From an uncultured Lachnospiraceae bacterium (GTDB lineage: Bacteria > Bacillota > Clostridia > Lachnospirales > Lachnospiraceae): DNA of 45,148 nt. Shown here piece by piece: positions 1-8,606 of this stretch. The stretch lies in contig CANREE010000011.1 of the NCBI GenBank assembly GCA_947629545.1, forward strand, positions 1 through 45,148, written 5' to 3'. The notes under the pieces are model-generated. The model searched no databases. It saw only the letters and a program-made list of their open reading frames with translations, and was not told the origin of the DNA. A program made the position numbers and the translations under genes. How positions within the stretch are numbered: the first letter of the stretch is position 1; every line of letters starts with the position of its first letter.

Positions 1-141
1 TTCAACACGTTCTTCCCTGATCATATGAGTTTCGTAAATCAGTGTCAGCGTATAAAACACAACACATAAAAATATCAACAGAACATATGAGAAAAACATC
101 CTGCGGAATAAGGTTTTTTCAAATAATCTTTCTTTTTGCAT
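1..141 (-). CDS. N-terminus of a membrane-anchored protein (partial)
   Basis: This is the first 47 codons of a gene that runs off the left edge. The start ATG at 141 is preceded by a purine-rich AAGAAGAGAT. The peptide opens MQKERLFEKTLFRR, followed by one hydrophobic segment at about residues 15-36 and then a charged stretch. A basic start with a single early membrane segment is common in sensor kinases and in membrane-anchored AraC-type regulators of Clostridia, but no diagnostic domain lies inside the window. Only the membrane anchor is secure. Confidence 0.55.
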   Translation of the reverse strand, partial: MQKERLFEKTLFRRMFFSYVLLIFLCVVFYTLTLIYETHMIREERVE

Positions 142-398
142 AACTATCTCTTCTTAATTGTGAATACTCTGCGCTTTTGCCTGCATAGTTACTGTTTATT
201 CATATCTGTAATACTCATTTTAACATCCCGCACAGCATTTTGGGATAGCAGATATTGTTATTTTGTTTGCAGGAATTGCTGATGCAGAACAGCCGTCCCG
301 GTCAGACTATGGGAAATCTCCCGTCTGCACCGCGAACGGCTGCTTATCTTTCATCAGAAACACTTCTGTTCCGTATATCTATTCCGTTCCGCCAGCCT

Positions 399-1037
399 CT
401 ATCTCAGCTTCGAATACCCGTAGCTGTTCACCAGCGCGTCCAGCGGGATCCCGCTCCTGCAGTAAGGGCATTCCATGGCCGGATACGCCTTGTAATCCGG
501 GATATCCTTCTCTGTGAACACCGCATTCACCGGGAACTCCTTGATCTGCGGCACGACGCTGAAAAGGGCGCAGACGCCGCGGACGATGCCGCCGTAATAC
601 TGGATCGCCTCCACGCAGCGCGCCGTAGTCCGGCCGGTGGTCACGTCCGCCAGCAGGACGATGATGTTCTTACCCGCAATCATTGGGCGGATGTTGTCGC
701 GGAAGATCAGCTGGCCGTTGTTGTCGTACTCCGGCTCCGTCACATAGATGGTCTTGTGGGCGTTCATGGACATGACGCCCGCCTCCGAAAGCTGCTGGGC
801 CAGAAACGCGCCGATCACATTCGTCCCTTCAATACATACGATCGTGTCCACCACCGTATCGTAGACATATCGGGCCGCCAGCGCCTTCGCGGCATGTTCC
901 GCCTCGCTCTGACGCGCCTTCAGGGCCGTCGTATCCACATAGAAATTAATGTGGGAATGGTTTGTCGAATAATGCCCCGGCATGATCCGGATCGGCACCC
1001 CCGTCGCTGACTCCAGTTTCATGATTCTGCTCTCCAT
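399..1037 (-). CDS. Orotate phosphoribosyltransferase-like PRTase
   Basis: A 212-aa protein of the type I phosphoribosyltransferase fold, which couples PRPP to a nucleobase in nucleotide synthesis or salvage. The hydrophobic strand IIVLLADVTTGRTTARCVEA is the PRPP-binding loop (hydrophobic residues, acidic, then T-T-G-R-T-T). An earlier strand, TIVCIEGTNVIGAFLA, fits the conserved core. The C-terminus has a CPYCRSG motif, so a bound metal is possible. The start at 1037 is chosen over one at 1085 because AGGAAGGAGG lies just upstream of it. Substrate is uncertain: it resembles orotate PRTases but has no pyr neighbours. A clear promoter lies about 200 nt upstream, which leaves a long leader. 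Confidence 0.75.
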   Translation of the reverse strand: MESRIMKLESATGVPIRIMPGHYSTNHSHINFYVDTTALKARQSEAEHAAKALAARYVYDTVVDTIVCIEGTNVIGAFLAQQLSEAGVMSMNAHKTIYVTEPEYDNNGQLIFRDNIRPMIAGKNIIVLLADVTTGRTTARCVEAIQYYGGIVRGVCALFSVVPQIKEFPVNAVFTEKDIPDYKAYPAMECPYCRSGIPLDALVNSYGYSKLR

Positions 1038-1233
1038 AAGACCTCCTTCCTGCGTCCGCCCCTTCTCTAAGCGGCGCAATGCCATGTCCTCCGGTCATTT
1101 TCTCATGAGGACGTAACCGGTTGCCCCGGCTGAATCGCACGGTACCAGACCGTATGTCCGTTTAACCGTCAAAATAACTGTCAATCCGTGTTCGTTTCAG
1201 CCGAAATCGCATAATACGCATATACACGAGACT

Positions 1234-1263
1234 ATTATACTACAACGGAAGCCGGGTACGCAA
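1234..1263 (-). promoter_or_regulatory. Promoter of the PRTase gene
   Basis: On the minus strand, TTGCGT (1258-1263) and TATAAT (1234-1239) are 18 bp apart, a good sigma-A promoter. Transcription would start near 1227, about 190 nt before the start codon. The leader contains short hairpins, such as ACGGTC/ACCGT, but matches no riboswitch class that I can recognise. Confidence 0.55.
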
Positions 1264-1292
1264 GCTAAAAATCCGGCAAGCCGCACAGAATC

Positions 1293-2909
1293 TCACTCCG
1301 CCGTCCGCAGCCGTTCCACCACGCTCTCGCCGCAGATACCTCGATACGCGGCCGCGGGGATCACGATGGAAAGCGCCGCCAGGATAAGCGAGCAGGCCAA
1401 AACCGGCAGGATCGTGAAATGATACGAAAAGATCATCGATTCTCCCATAAGCCTCCGGAGCACAATGGCGCTGACCGCCGCCCCCAGCGCCGCCGAACAC
1501 ACCGCCGCAAGCGCCGCGTAGAACGCGCCTTCCCACATAAGCATCGCCTCCAGCTGCCGCCCCGTCATGCCCACGGCGCTCATCACAGCAAACTCCCACC
1601 TGCGCGAGAGGACTCCCGTCGCCACCGCGTTTACAAAATTCAGGATGCCGATCAGCGCCAGAATCCCGCAGAGCGCTCCGCCGATCAGCCGGAACATATT
1701 GGCCAGGTCCTTATATTCCGCGACGTAATCCTCCCTGCTTTTCACAATACAGTTATCACTGGCGGCGGTCATATAGCCGATCTGCTCCGCCACCGCGTCA
1801 TACATTCCATTTTCCGCGCGGATCATCACGTTCATCGGATTCCGGTTGTCGGTAAGCGCGAAATACTCCGAATGCGGCAGCATCAGCTCGCCGTGAAACG
1901 CAGAGACTCTGCTGGTGTTTAAGGCGCGCGGCATCACGCCGACAGCCATCACCTCGTAAGTCCTGCTGGTACCGTCCGTAAGTTCTATGGTAACCGGATC
2001 CCCCGGCTCGTACAGATCATCAATCGCCTCGTCGCCTTCTTCCGTCCGGATATATCTCGTATAGACGACGGCATAGCCGCCGGCAGCAAATTCTTGCAAA
2101 TCCACCTTACCGCTCAGGATCTCCAGTTCGTCCAGAAGATCCGCATCGATTCCATAGATATCCGCATTCACATAGCCCTCAGCGGCTTCCTGAAACGCTC
2201 CTTCTCTGTCCGTCTCCGCGTATTTTTCCAGAAACGCTTCCATCCGCTCAAGCGCCGCGCCGGACAGCTTCATATACCCCCGTTCATAATACGTGGCGTC
2301 AAGCTCTTTTACGCCTTCGATCCCGCCAAGCCAGGCCAGCTGCTCCGGCGTGACCGCCCGGAAATCATAGGCCGCCGCTCCGCCCGTCTCCGGCTGCCGG
2401 ACGACAAAATCGCCGATCGTGATATGACTGATGTATTTATCCAGATCCATGCTGTTAAGCACCGTGAACAGGCAATTCGCCAACACCAGACTCAGCGTCA
2501 GTGACAGGACCACGACGGCGGTCTTTTTGCTGCTCCTCGCCATATTGCCGGACGCGATGGAAAATGGGGTCACGCTCCCGGCCGTTTTCTCCGCCTGCGC
2601 GCGGATCTCCTCCGCCAGCTGGCGGCTCTGCGCGTCCAGCTCCTGCTCCTCCAGAAGCTGGGTGTACAGAAGGATATTAGCCAGCGGCGTCTTCGTCTGA
2701 TGGGAAATATCCGAGACCAGCTCCTTTAATTTTCCCCTCTCCCGCTCCACATTCTGCCGCGACAGTTTCGACGCCGTCAGATACTGGAACCACCGGGACT
2801 CCAGCCGGGAAAGCCGCGATTCATCGTAATCCGATTCCGCAAACGCCCCGTTGATCCCATCCTCCAGCATCTGATCCAGCCGCGCAAGCAGTTTTCTCTC
2901 TCCGATCAT
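1293..2909 (-). pseudogene. Chimera: truncated histidine kinase fused to C-terminal part of ABC permease
   Basis: One open frame of 538 codons joins two unrelated proteins. Residues 1-109 are the dimerisation/phosphoacceptor part of a sensor kinase of the type found beside ABC exporters; the H-box SDISHQTKTPLAN has His70. The kinase has lost its membrane anchor (a stop lies just upstream) and its whole ATP-binding domain. From about residue 112 the sequence is the second half of a FtsX/MacB-type permease: TM at about 131-152, a long extracellular domain, then three TM segments near 415-530. Kinase, ABC ATPase and permease genes normally sit side by side, so one in-frame deletion of the middle explains the fusion. 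The response regulator and ATPase are absent. The frame is intact, but neither half can do its usual job alone. Confidence 0.8.
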
Positions 2910-2936
2910 CCGTTCATCCCGCTTTTATACATTTTC

Positions 2937-4169
2937 TCACAGATATTCAATAGGCAGCGCCACTAGATTTTCTCTCAGATACGTTTTTTGACCAATCAGG
3001 CACAGAATTACGCCCATCCCTCTTATCTTATCGGGAATCTTATCCAGAACCATATTCGCGGCTGCCATACTGGCCTTCGGATTACCCGTCATCTTGATCT
3101 CTACGGGATAGACGACACCGTCTTCCTCTATGATCAGATCTATTTCGTTCTCTGACGCGGCTCTCTTGTCTTTCCCTCTGTAATAAAAAATTGAGAATTT
3201 GTAATCCTTTCCTTCGTTGGCATACGATTTCAGTATCTCCGATACCACAAACGTTTCAAACATACTGCCTGCAACCGCCGAGAATTTCAGCGCGTCCGCG
3301 GTCAGCCATCGCGTCAGATAGCAGGCAAGACCAGTATCCCTGAAATAAAGCTTCGGCGCTCTGATCGCGCGGTTCAGCGCACTATGACTGTACGGCTGCA
3401 GCAGATATACGATCCCTGTCCGCTCAAGGATCGAAATCCATTTCTTGACCGTCGGTTCACTGACGCCCACCTCGCCAGCAATATTGGCATAATTCAATAT
3501 TTCGCCGGTTCTGGCAGCAGCCGCGGTCAGAAACTTCGTAAAAGTAATCCCATCGCTGGAAATGAATTCATTCACATCCCTTTCAAGATAAGTGGCCACA
3601 TAGGAAGAATAATACTCCTGCCAGTCTCTTTCCACGTCGTACAGTTCCGGATAGGAGCCTTTATGGATCGTCTGCCAGATATCTGCGTACGGCTTTATCT
3701 CTCCCTCTCGTGCCCGCATATACTCGTCCGTCGGTATAAAATGCCGGTTAAACCGGATCCCGTATATTTCCCGCAGCGAAAGTCCTAAAAGTTCGGAGAC
3801 AGCCACTCTCCCGGCCAGAGATTCACTCATGCCCCTCATCAACTCCAACTTCTGTGACCCAGACAAAATAAATCGTCCTCTCTGATCCGATTCATCGACG
3901 ATCAGCTTGATCTCTTCCAGAATCGAGCTTTCTTTCTGAACCTCGTCGATAAACAGAGGGCACGGATGGTTCAGGAAAAACAGTCCCGGCTCCTCCCTGG
4001 CCTGAAGCCTGGCAAGCCTGTCGTCAAAATTCACCCTGTTAAATTCCGGAAATTCATGTCGGATCACCGTCGATTTCCCGACCTGACGGGCTCCTGTCAC
4101 CAGAACGCATTTGCTTGATCTTACTCTTTCCTTCAGAACGGACGCAATCGCCCTTTCAATATACGCCAT
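2937..4169 (-). CDS. AAA-type ATPase with DUF4143 domain
   Basis: 410 aa, full length for the widespread ATP-binding family with an N-terminal AAA_14 domain and a C-terminal DUF4143. Walker A GARQVGKST is at residues 26-34, Walker B PLFIDEVQ at 71-78, and a sensor-like FILSGSQ at 100-106. The middle holds a winged-helix-like segment (NIAGEVGVSEPTVKKWISIL). The C-terminus has a nuclease-like ENEIDLIIEEDGVVYPVEIK. The last motif (D...E-x-K) resembles a PD-(D/E)XK core. The role of these proteins is unknown; many lie in accessory DNA, and DNA handling or defence is only a guess. The gene stands alone, 27 bp upstream of the kinase/permease chimera. Confidence 0.85.
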   Translation of the reverse strand: MAYIERAIASVLKERVRSSKCVLVTGARQVGKSTVIRHEFPEFNRVNFDDRLARLQAREEPGLFFLNHPCPLFIDEVQKESSILEEIKLIVDESDQRGRFILSGSQKLELMRGMSESLAGRVAVSELLGLSLREIYGIRFNRHFIPTDEYMRAREGEIKPYADIWQTIHKGSYPELYDVERDWQEYYSSYVATYLERDVNEFISSDGITFTKFLTAAAARTGEILNYANIAGEVGVSEPTVKKWISILERTGIVYLLQPYSHSALNRAIRAPKLYFRDTGLACYLTRWLTADALKFSAVAGSMFETFVVSEILKSYANEGKDYKFSIFYYRGKDKRAASENEIDLIIEEDGVVYPVEIKMTGNPKASMAAANMVLDKIPDKIRGMGVILCLIGQKTYLRENLVALPIEYL

Positions 4170-4277
4170 AGAGCTTTACCTCCCGCCTTGCGGCGACTAA
4201 TCTAAAGTCTGATTTTATTATAGTCTCCGCTCATTGAAATATCAAGCCCTGATTTTTATTGTTTTTCAACGGATGTA

Positions 4278-4619
4278 TCATTTATATTGCTCATAACAGG
4301 TCTCCTGATCCCTTTGCCGCAATCCTTGCGTCTGTTGTGCGTTTTCAGCACAATCCCTTCTCATAAGCACTTTATCCATGCCGTGTTCTTTCGCTATACG
4401 AAAGCCCTGCTTTAGTATTTCCGTACCATCGACAGCCCAAAAGTGAAAGCTAATGGGCCCAATCTGACCGGTTTCTTTTTTGTCATACAGATTTTTCGTC
4501 CGGCTGAACCATTCCTTGTCAATTAATTTCGGATCGGTTGGCCGGAAGAATATAATGTTGTTGTCAAATGCTTCCTGACAATACTCTCTATATCCGCAGA
4601 CATATTCCGGACAACGCTA
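4278..4619 (-). pseudogene. GNAT acetyltransferase remnant with internal deletions
   Basis: Read on the minus strand, the frame begins CPEYVCGYREYCQEAFDNN and continues through EWFSRTKNLYDKKETGQ and PISFHFWAVDG. It then jumps straight to TEILKQGFRIAKEHGMDKVL. From memory of the family, about 45 residues including the acetyl-CoA loop should lie between WAVDG and TEIL. A second jump follows DKVL, where the next residues LMRR match the family's C-terminus. There is no start codon: an in-frame TAG sits upstream. The gene is dead. This fills the 460-bp gap between the ATPase and the CPBP gene. Family assignment is by recall of sequence patterns, not by search. Confidence 0.6.
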
Positions 4620-4630
4620 TAACTTCATCA

Positions 4631-5296
4631 CTATAGTAAAATAGATGCAAAAACAGTTATCAAGGCATCATATACTCCATGCGCTATTATCAAGGATAAA
4701 GTAGAGCAATTTTTAACCTTTAATCTGCAAACGCAGAAAAACACACCTAAACACGCCGTCATTACCATTTGAATAATATTGCCACTAAATAAATGGAATG
4801 CTCCAAAAAGAACAGAAGACCCGATAATTGCTATCATATCCTTTTGACTAATGCTTTTGATTTTTTGATAAATAAATCCTCGAAATACAAATTCTTCAAC
4901 AAAACCAACTGCAAATATACAATAAAAAAATTCATATATAAATTGCCATAAATATTCATATCTTTTACCGCTATCTACGTATTCACCAAATCCCAATAGA
5001 TGCGGTATTAGTGTTAGTGTCAATGACATTGCAATCCCTATTATAACGCCAACAATAATTTGAAATGTTACTCTTTCCTTGCTGAAACCATACTCCGCCA
5101 ACTTATCTTTATTAACAAATATTATAATTATAGGAACCAATGCAATTAACCAGTATACAAATATCATACTTATCATTCTTAATTCTAAAGGTAACGACAT
5201 AAGTACAAACTGATTAAACAATACTATACCAAACAAGCCCACCATGGCACCTAAAAAACCTACTATTAAATAAATCCATTCTTTTTTCTTTGTCAT
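4631..5296 (-). CDS. CPBP family intramembrane glutamic endopeptidase
   Basis: 221 aa with about six to seven membrane segments. The three signature motifs of the CAAX/CPBP (Abi) protease family are present: EExxxR as E134 E135 with R139 (VEEFVFRG), a second motif ending in H168 (GAFH), and H206/D210 (IAHGVYD). Members cleave within the membrane; in Bacillota many are linked to bacteriocin self-immunity or peptide maturation, but no bacteriocin gene is visible here. AGAGGAT precedes the ATG by about 5 nt. The gene is AT-rich compared with its neighbours, which suggests recent acquisition. Confidence 0.85.
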   Translation of the reverse strand: MTKKKEWIYLIVGFLGAMVGLFGIVLFNQFVLMSLPLELRMISMIFVYWLIALVPIIIIFVNKDKLAEYGFSKERVTFQIIVGVIIGIAMSLTLTLIPHLLGFGEYVDSGKRYEYLWQFIYEFFYCIFAVGFVEEFVFRGFIYQKIKSISQKDMIAIIGSSVLFGAFHLFSGNIIQMVMTACLGVFFCVCRLKVKNCSTLSLIIAHGVYDALITVFASILL

Positions 5297-5354
5297 AAAT
5301 ATCCTCTTTTCAACTCCCGATTTTTTACTCCCTGCAAATTTCGATAACTACGAA

Positions 5355-5854
5355 TTTACAGCTCAGCAACAATTTCGGAAACCGCTGCCAGGGCAGCTTC
5401 TCCGCTGATGATGATCCGGTTGTTTCCTTCCATTCTGCAATGCAGATAACCGCCGCGCTTCGAATGCCTTTTCCATCGCGTCAGTAACCGGTATTTCCTT
5501 CAGCTCGTAAGTGGGGAAATCCATCTCATACAGATTCCCCACGCGCCGGACCGTCAGTTCCCCGCTGAGCGTATTGAATTTTACTTCACTGCTGTCCGGC
5601 TCGTAGAAGTTGAGTATCACAAACGATGACGCCAGCGTCGCATGGCCGCACAGCTCAACTTCCGTTCCCGGTGTAAACCAGCGCAGATGATAGCCTTTTT
5701 CTTCCTTCACAATAAAAGCTGTCTCCGACAGATTGTTTTCCATCGCCAGCTTCATCATAGATTCTTCGGTCGGCCAGCTCTCCATAACGCAGACAGCCGC
5801 CGGATTGCCCGCAAACGGTTTATTGGTAAATGCGTCCACGATATACTGCTTCAT
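5355..5854 (-). pseudogene. PhzF-family epimerase, internally deleted
   Basis: The first 135 residues are a good PhzF-like protein: FTNKPFAGNPAAVCVM at the start, then ENNLSETAF with the family's catalytic Glu, and ELCGHATLASSFVI. After KAFEA the frame is lost. One frame over, the DNA encodes the true family C-terminus (KRGGYLHCRMEGNN, then IIISGEAALAAVSEI), ending at the TAA at 5355-5357. Roughly 100 residues of the second lobe are missing, so this is a deletion plus frameshift. The junction reads TTCGAAGCGCGG, which fits both sides and suggests a short-homology deletion. The start overlaps the GyrI-like stop as TAATG, so the two genes were translationally coupled. Confidence 0.8.
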
Positions 5855-6501
5855 TATGGGTTTCCTCCACTTATCTTTTTAATCGGATGTCTGATGACTG
5901 TTTTCCACTTTTCAGGGGCAGTCTTTCTTGCATCTGACAAATAAATCTCATGGTGCAGTCTTTCCGCCGTTATATCATTAACGTATCCGTTTTCAGCCAG
6001 ATATCTATCCATGAAAGCAACCGTGGCGGGCTCATCATCAAAAGGCCCCGTGTGCATGATCTGAACACACAGCCCCTCATCAACAGTCACAAATTCTGCT
6101 GAGGAACAATCCAGCTTTTTCTTTTTGGCCGCGGTTCTAACGGCCCATTCAAAATCCTTTTCTGTTACAAAATCAGGCAAACGAATCACAGAAATCCAAT
6201 TAAATGAGGACTTATCTGTATCATTCACACCTTCAATGCCATCCTGCCACCAGAAGCCCTCAAGCGGCGGCACGACGTAATCAAAAAAGCCCTCGATTTT
6301 GTAATCTGTTTTATAACTCATTTTCAAGGTGTACGCGACCGCATATAAAACACTGATTGCCCGCTGATACGCGCCGCCGTCTTCGTTTGGGTCGCCCTTT
6401 CCTCTGACCGCAATATAATTTGCCTTCGGAATGTTTACAATTTCAGGTTTATCCTTCGGCATATAATATTCCTTATATTCTCTCTTAAAATCAAAAGCCA
6501 T
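5854..6501 (-). CDS. GyrI-like small-molecule-binding domain protein
   Basis: 215 aa, a stand-alone GyrI-like (SRPBCC/AraC effector-binding type) protein. Visible family features are IPKANYIAVRGKGDPNEDGG near the start, the aromatic GFFDYVVPPLEGFWWQ, and a C-terminal LHHEIYLSDARKTAPEKWKT. These proteins bind hydrophobic small molecules, and some hydrolyse or sequester toxins. No DNA-binding domain is attached. It is followed directly by the broken PhzF gene (TAATG overlap) and preceded by a DinB-like gene. A GGAGGTAATT ribosome site lies close to the ATG. Confidence 0.8.
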   Translation of the reverse strand: MAFDFKREYKEYYMPKDKPEIVNIPKANYIAVRGKGDPNEDGGAYQRAISVLYAVAYTLKMSYKTDYKIEGFFDYVVPPLEGFWWQDGIEGVNDTDKSSFNWISVIRLPDFVTEKDFEWAVRTAAKKKKLDCSSAEFVTVDEGLCVQIMHTGPFDDEPATVAFMDRYLAENGYVNDITAERLHHEIYLSDARKTAPEKWKTVIRHPIKKISGGNP

Positions 6502-6564
6502 AATTACCTCCGCTAAATACTGACTTTTCGCTCCCTGCTGTTCTCAACAAACAAGTATTTTCGC

Positions 6565-7221
6565 TTATAAATGTATCTTATTCTTTATACGCAGGCATGC
6601 TTCCGTATGCATGATCCAGTGTCTTGAAAACGGCATCTGAATAAGGCCCCGGATATCCTTATTACACCAATAATCGATCAGCCAGACTGCTTTTTCGCTG
6701 TCGCTTACTACCTTCAGCGATTCCAAGTATTCTTTTCTTTCTTCCGGTATTTTTCTTTTTAATTCATCATAAGATAACCATTCCAGCATTTTCTCGGTGC
6801 TTTCACATACTTCATAAATATATGAATACAATTCTTCGAGATTAAGCTGTTTTGAAAAATCTGCGATCTGCTGTCCTATAAGTTCATTTCCCGTTGTAAT
6901 GATGGGTGAATGGATACGTTCTTTATAATCGCCCGCAAAAAATACCTGTTCCTCTTCATTTATCACTGTATGCGCAACGATATCTTCAATGCGGAAAATA
7001 TGCCAGATAGAATAGGCAATCGTCTTACTATGATAACCATCCGCGTTTATGAAGGGGATTGCGTTGAAATCTTCTCTGCGTAATTCCTCTCTGAAAGATA
7101 CTAAGGTCTGCATTAGCTGGCTTCGCAAACTGAGCAAAGTATCAATCCCCGTCTTATAAGTATCTTTCCTTTTTATCTGAGCCTGCATTGTTTTATTAAG
7201 TTCGGCCCATTCCTTATTCAT
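6565..7221 (-). CDS. DinB-like four-helix-bundle protein
   Basis: 218 aa from the start at 7221, where GAGAGGGAGCGGAGT precedes the ATG; an upstream ATG at 7287 has no comparable site. The sequence is all-helical. It has a central YSIWHIFRIEDIVAHT and a C-terminal FSRHWIMHTEACLRI, the positions where DinB/YfiT proteins carry metal-binding histidines. These proteins are putative metal-dependent thiol S-transferases or hydrolases, often induced by stress. It lies upstream of the GyrI-like gene on the same strand with a 63-bp gap, so the two may be co-transcribed. Confidence 0.7.
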   Translation of the reverse strand: MNKEWAELNKTMQAQIKRKDTYKTGIDTLLSLRSQLMQTLVSFREELRREDFNAIPFINADGYHSKTIAYSIWHIFRIEDIVAHTVINEEEQVFFAGDYKERIHSPIITTGNELIGQQIADFSKQLNLEELYSYIYEVCESTEKMLEWLSYDELKRKIPEERKEYLESLKVVSDSEKAVWLIDYWCNKDIRGLIQMPFSRHWIMHTEACLRIKNKIHL

Positions 7222-7343
7222 ACTCCGCTCCCTCTCAAATGAAAATATCCAGCGGTAAAGCCGTTCTGCATAGCTAAATGCAGGCAAAAAAGAACCGCCG
7301 GCGCTCCGTCCCGAATGTCTGCGGTTCTCTATGTCTATCCTTG

Positions 7344-8390
7344 TTACTTCATATACGCCATATATTCCTTCTCAAACACAGAACGCTCTATGTTCGCTCT
7401 TTTTGCCGCATCCGCAATAGAAAGCAGGTTATCTTTTACAAGCCCAAAAAGAATCTCTAACGCCCCCTCACGCTTACCTTCCTGGATTCCTTTCTGAATG
7501 CCTTCCTGAATGCCCTCCTGGATGCCCTGCCGCACCCCTTTATCATAAATCCCCGTACTCAGATTGCACACCTGACTCACCTCCTGACTGATTTCTTCTG
7601 TTACCTCGATATGAAACTCATCCGACAAGACGGTTTTTTTCTCCTCCGCCGACCTTTCCGTGGAAAACACCTTGCTCAACAGCCGGATCGCATCGTCCCC
7701 ACTCTGTTCTCCCTCCTGTCCAAGCCGCATCACTACTATCCTCATCAAGTCATAGTTCGCTTCCGCCTCCCGGTATTCACCCCGCTTACAAAGCTCCACA
7801 AAACGATACTCGTTGATGACATCCGACCGTTCTACAGCTGTGTCTTCACAGATCCAAATGGATGCAACTTTTTTTATCCTGTCGTATTCCTGATCTTTGA
7901 ACACCTTGCCCCTCTGGGCGGAAATCAGCCTGGAGCCATAGTATATGCCTCTCTTAGGGATTGGATACCCCGGAGTGTCTTTGTTCTGGATTTCAATGTT
8001 CACGATAATCTCCATCCGGTCATCTCCGCCCGGCACCTGAACCATGAAACGGATGTCGTACCTTACAGTTCCTTCCTTAACGGAAACGTCCTCTGTAGGC
8101 ATTCCTTCAATTCGGTCGCTGCCGTTCAACATTTCCCTCAATTCTCTGGAACACGCGGCATCCGGATGGTCCTGATGAACCGCTACTTCGCTGATTTGGG
8201 GCGTTCCCTCTATGAATTCCCCGGCAATCCGTTTTACCGGAATATCTGCAAATTCATCCAGAGCGCTCTTCAGGATATAAGCCAGTATGGACTTCTGCGC
8301 CACCAGCTTTCTGGCCGAGGCATCATATTTTGCCTTCTCATCCGCCACATCAAGGTTCTGGGCGACCTCACTTGCCGTCACTTCGCTCAT
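7344..8390 (-). CDS. Rpn-family recombination-promoting nuclease
   Basis: 348 aa. The PD-(D/E)XK core is visible as D112 (VRYDIRF) and E133-x-Q135 (NIEIQNK), followed by PIPKRGIYYGSRLIS, typical of the Rpn/transposase_31 group. The C-terminal third is charged and contains a run of IQEG/IQKG repeats around residues 292-312 before a helical tail. Such low-complexity repeats are frequent in this family. Members cut DNA and raise RecA-independent recombination; some work with a short internally translated form. Start at 8390: AAAGGAGGGTGATGACAC precedes the ATG. It is monocistronic, between the DinB and nucleotidyltransferase genes. Confidence 0.8.
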   Translation of the reverse strand: MSEVTASEVAQNLDVADEKAKYDASARKLVAQKSILAYILKSALDEFADIPVKRIAGEFIEGTPQISEVAVHQDHPDAACSRELREMLNGSDRIEGMPTEDVSVKEGTVRYDIRFMVQVPGGDDRMEIIVNIEIQNKDTPGYPIPKRGIYYGSRLISAQRGKVFKDQEYDRIKKVASIWICEDTAVERSDVINEYRFVELCKRGEYREAEANYDLMRIVVMRLGQEGEQSGDDAIRLLSKVFSTERSAEEKKTVLSDEFHIEVTEEISQEVSQVCNLSTGIYDKGVRQGIQEGIQEGIQKGIQEGKREGALEILFGLVKDNLLSIADAAKRANIERSVFEKEYMAYMK

Positions 8391-8462
8391 GTGTCATCAC
8401 CCTCCTTTTTGCTGCCTTTATTTTACCATGAAAAAAAGGGAAATACAATATTACCACAGGAA

Positions 8463-8502
8463 ACATTTTCAAAGCCAACATTTTCAAAGCACATTTTCAA
8501 AG
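8463..8502. repeat. Three copies of ACATTTTCAAAG
   Basis: The 12-mer ACATTTTCAAAG occurs at 8463-8474, 8478-8489 and 8491-8502, just downstream of the nucleotidyltransferase stop. Spacing is uneven (15 and 13 bp), so this is a short slippage-type repeat with no assigned role. Confidence 0.7.
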
Positions 8503-8606
8503 GATGTCAAAGGCCCCTTCCAAAACCGACTTCACATTTTCCGCCTTTTCAAGTGCCGAAAGCGGTGTCTGAAAAACGTGCTCACGTCGACCGGCTAGGC
8601 GAGCAT

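Noticed and set aside
1038-1233. Purine riboswitch or PyrR site in the PRTase leader
   Set aside because: Conserved core elements of those motifs could not be found by eye.
8497-8606. Separate gene downstream of the nucleotidyltransferase (tail LSALEKAENVKSVLEGAFDI)
   Set aside because: The segment looks protein-like, but the frame continues as an antisense-type overlap of the nucleotidyltransferase and has no start; at most a short relic.
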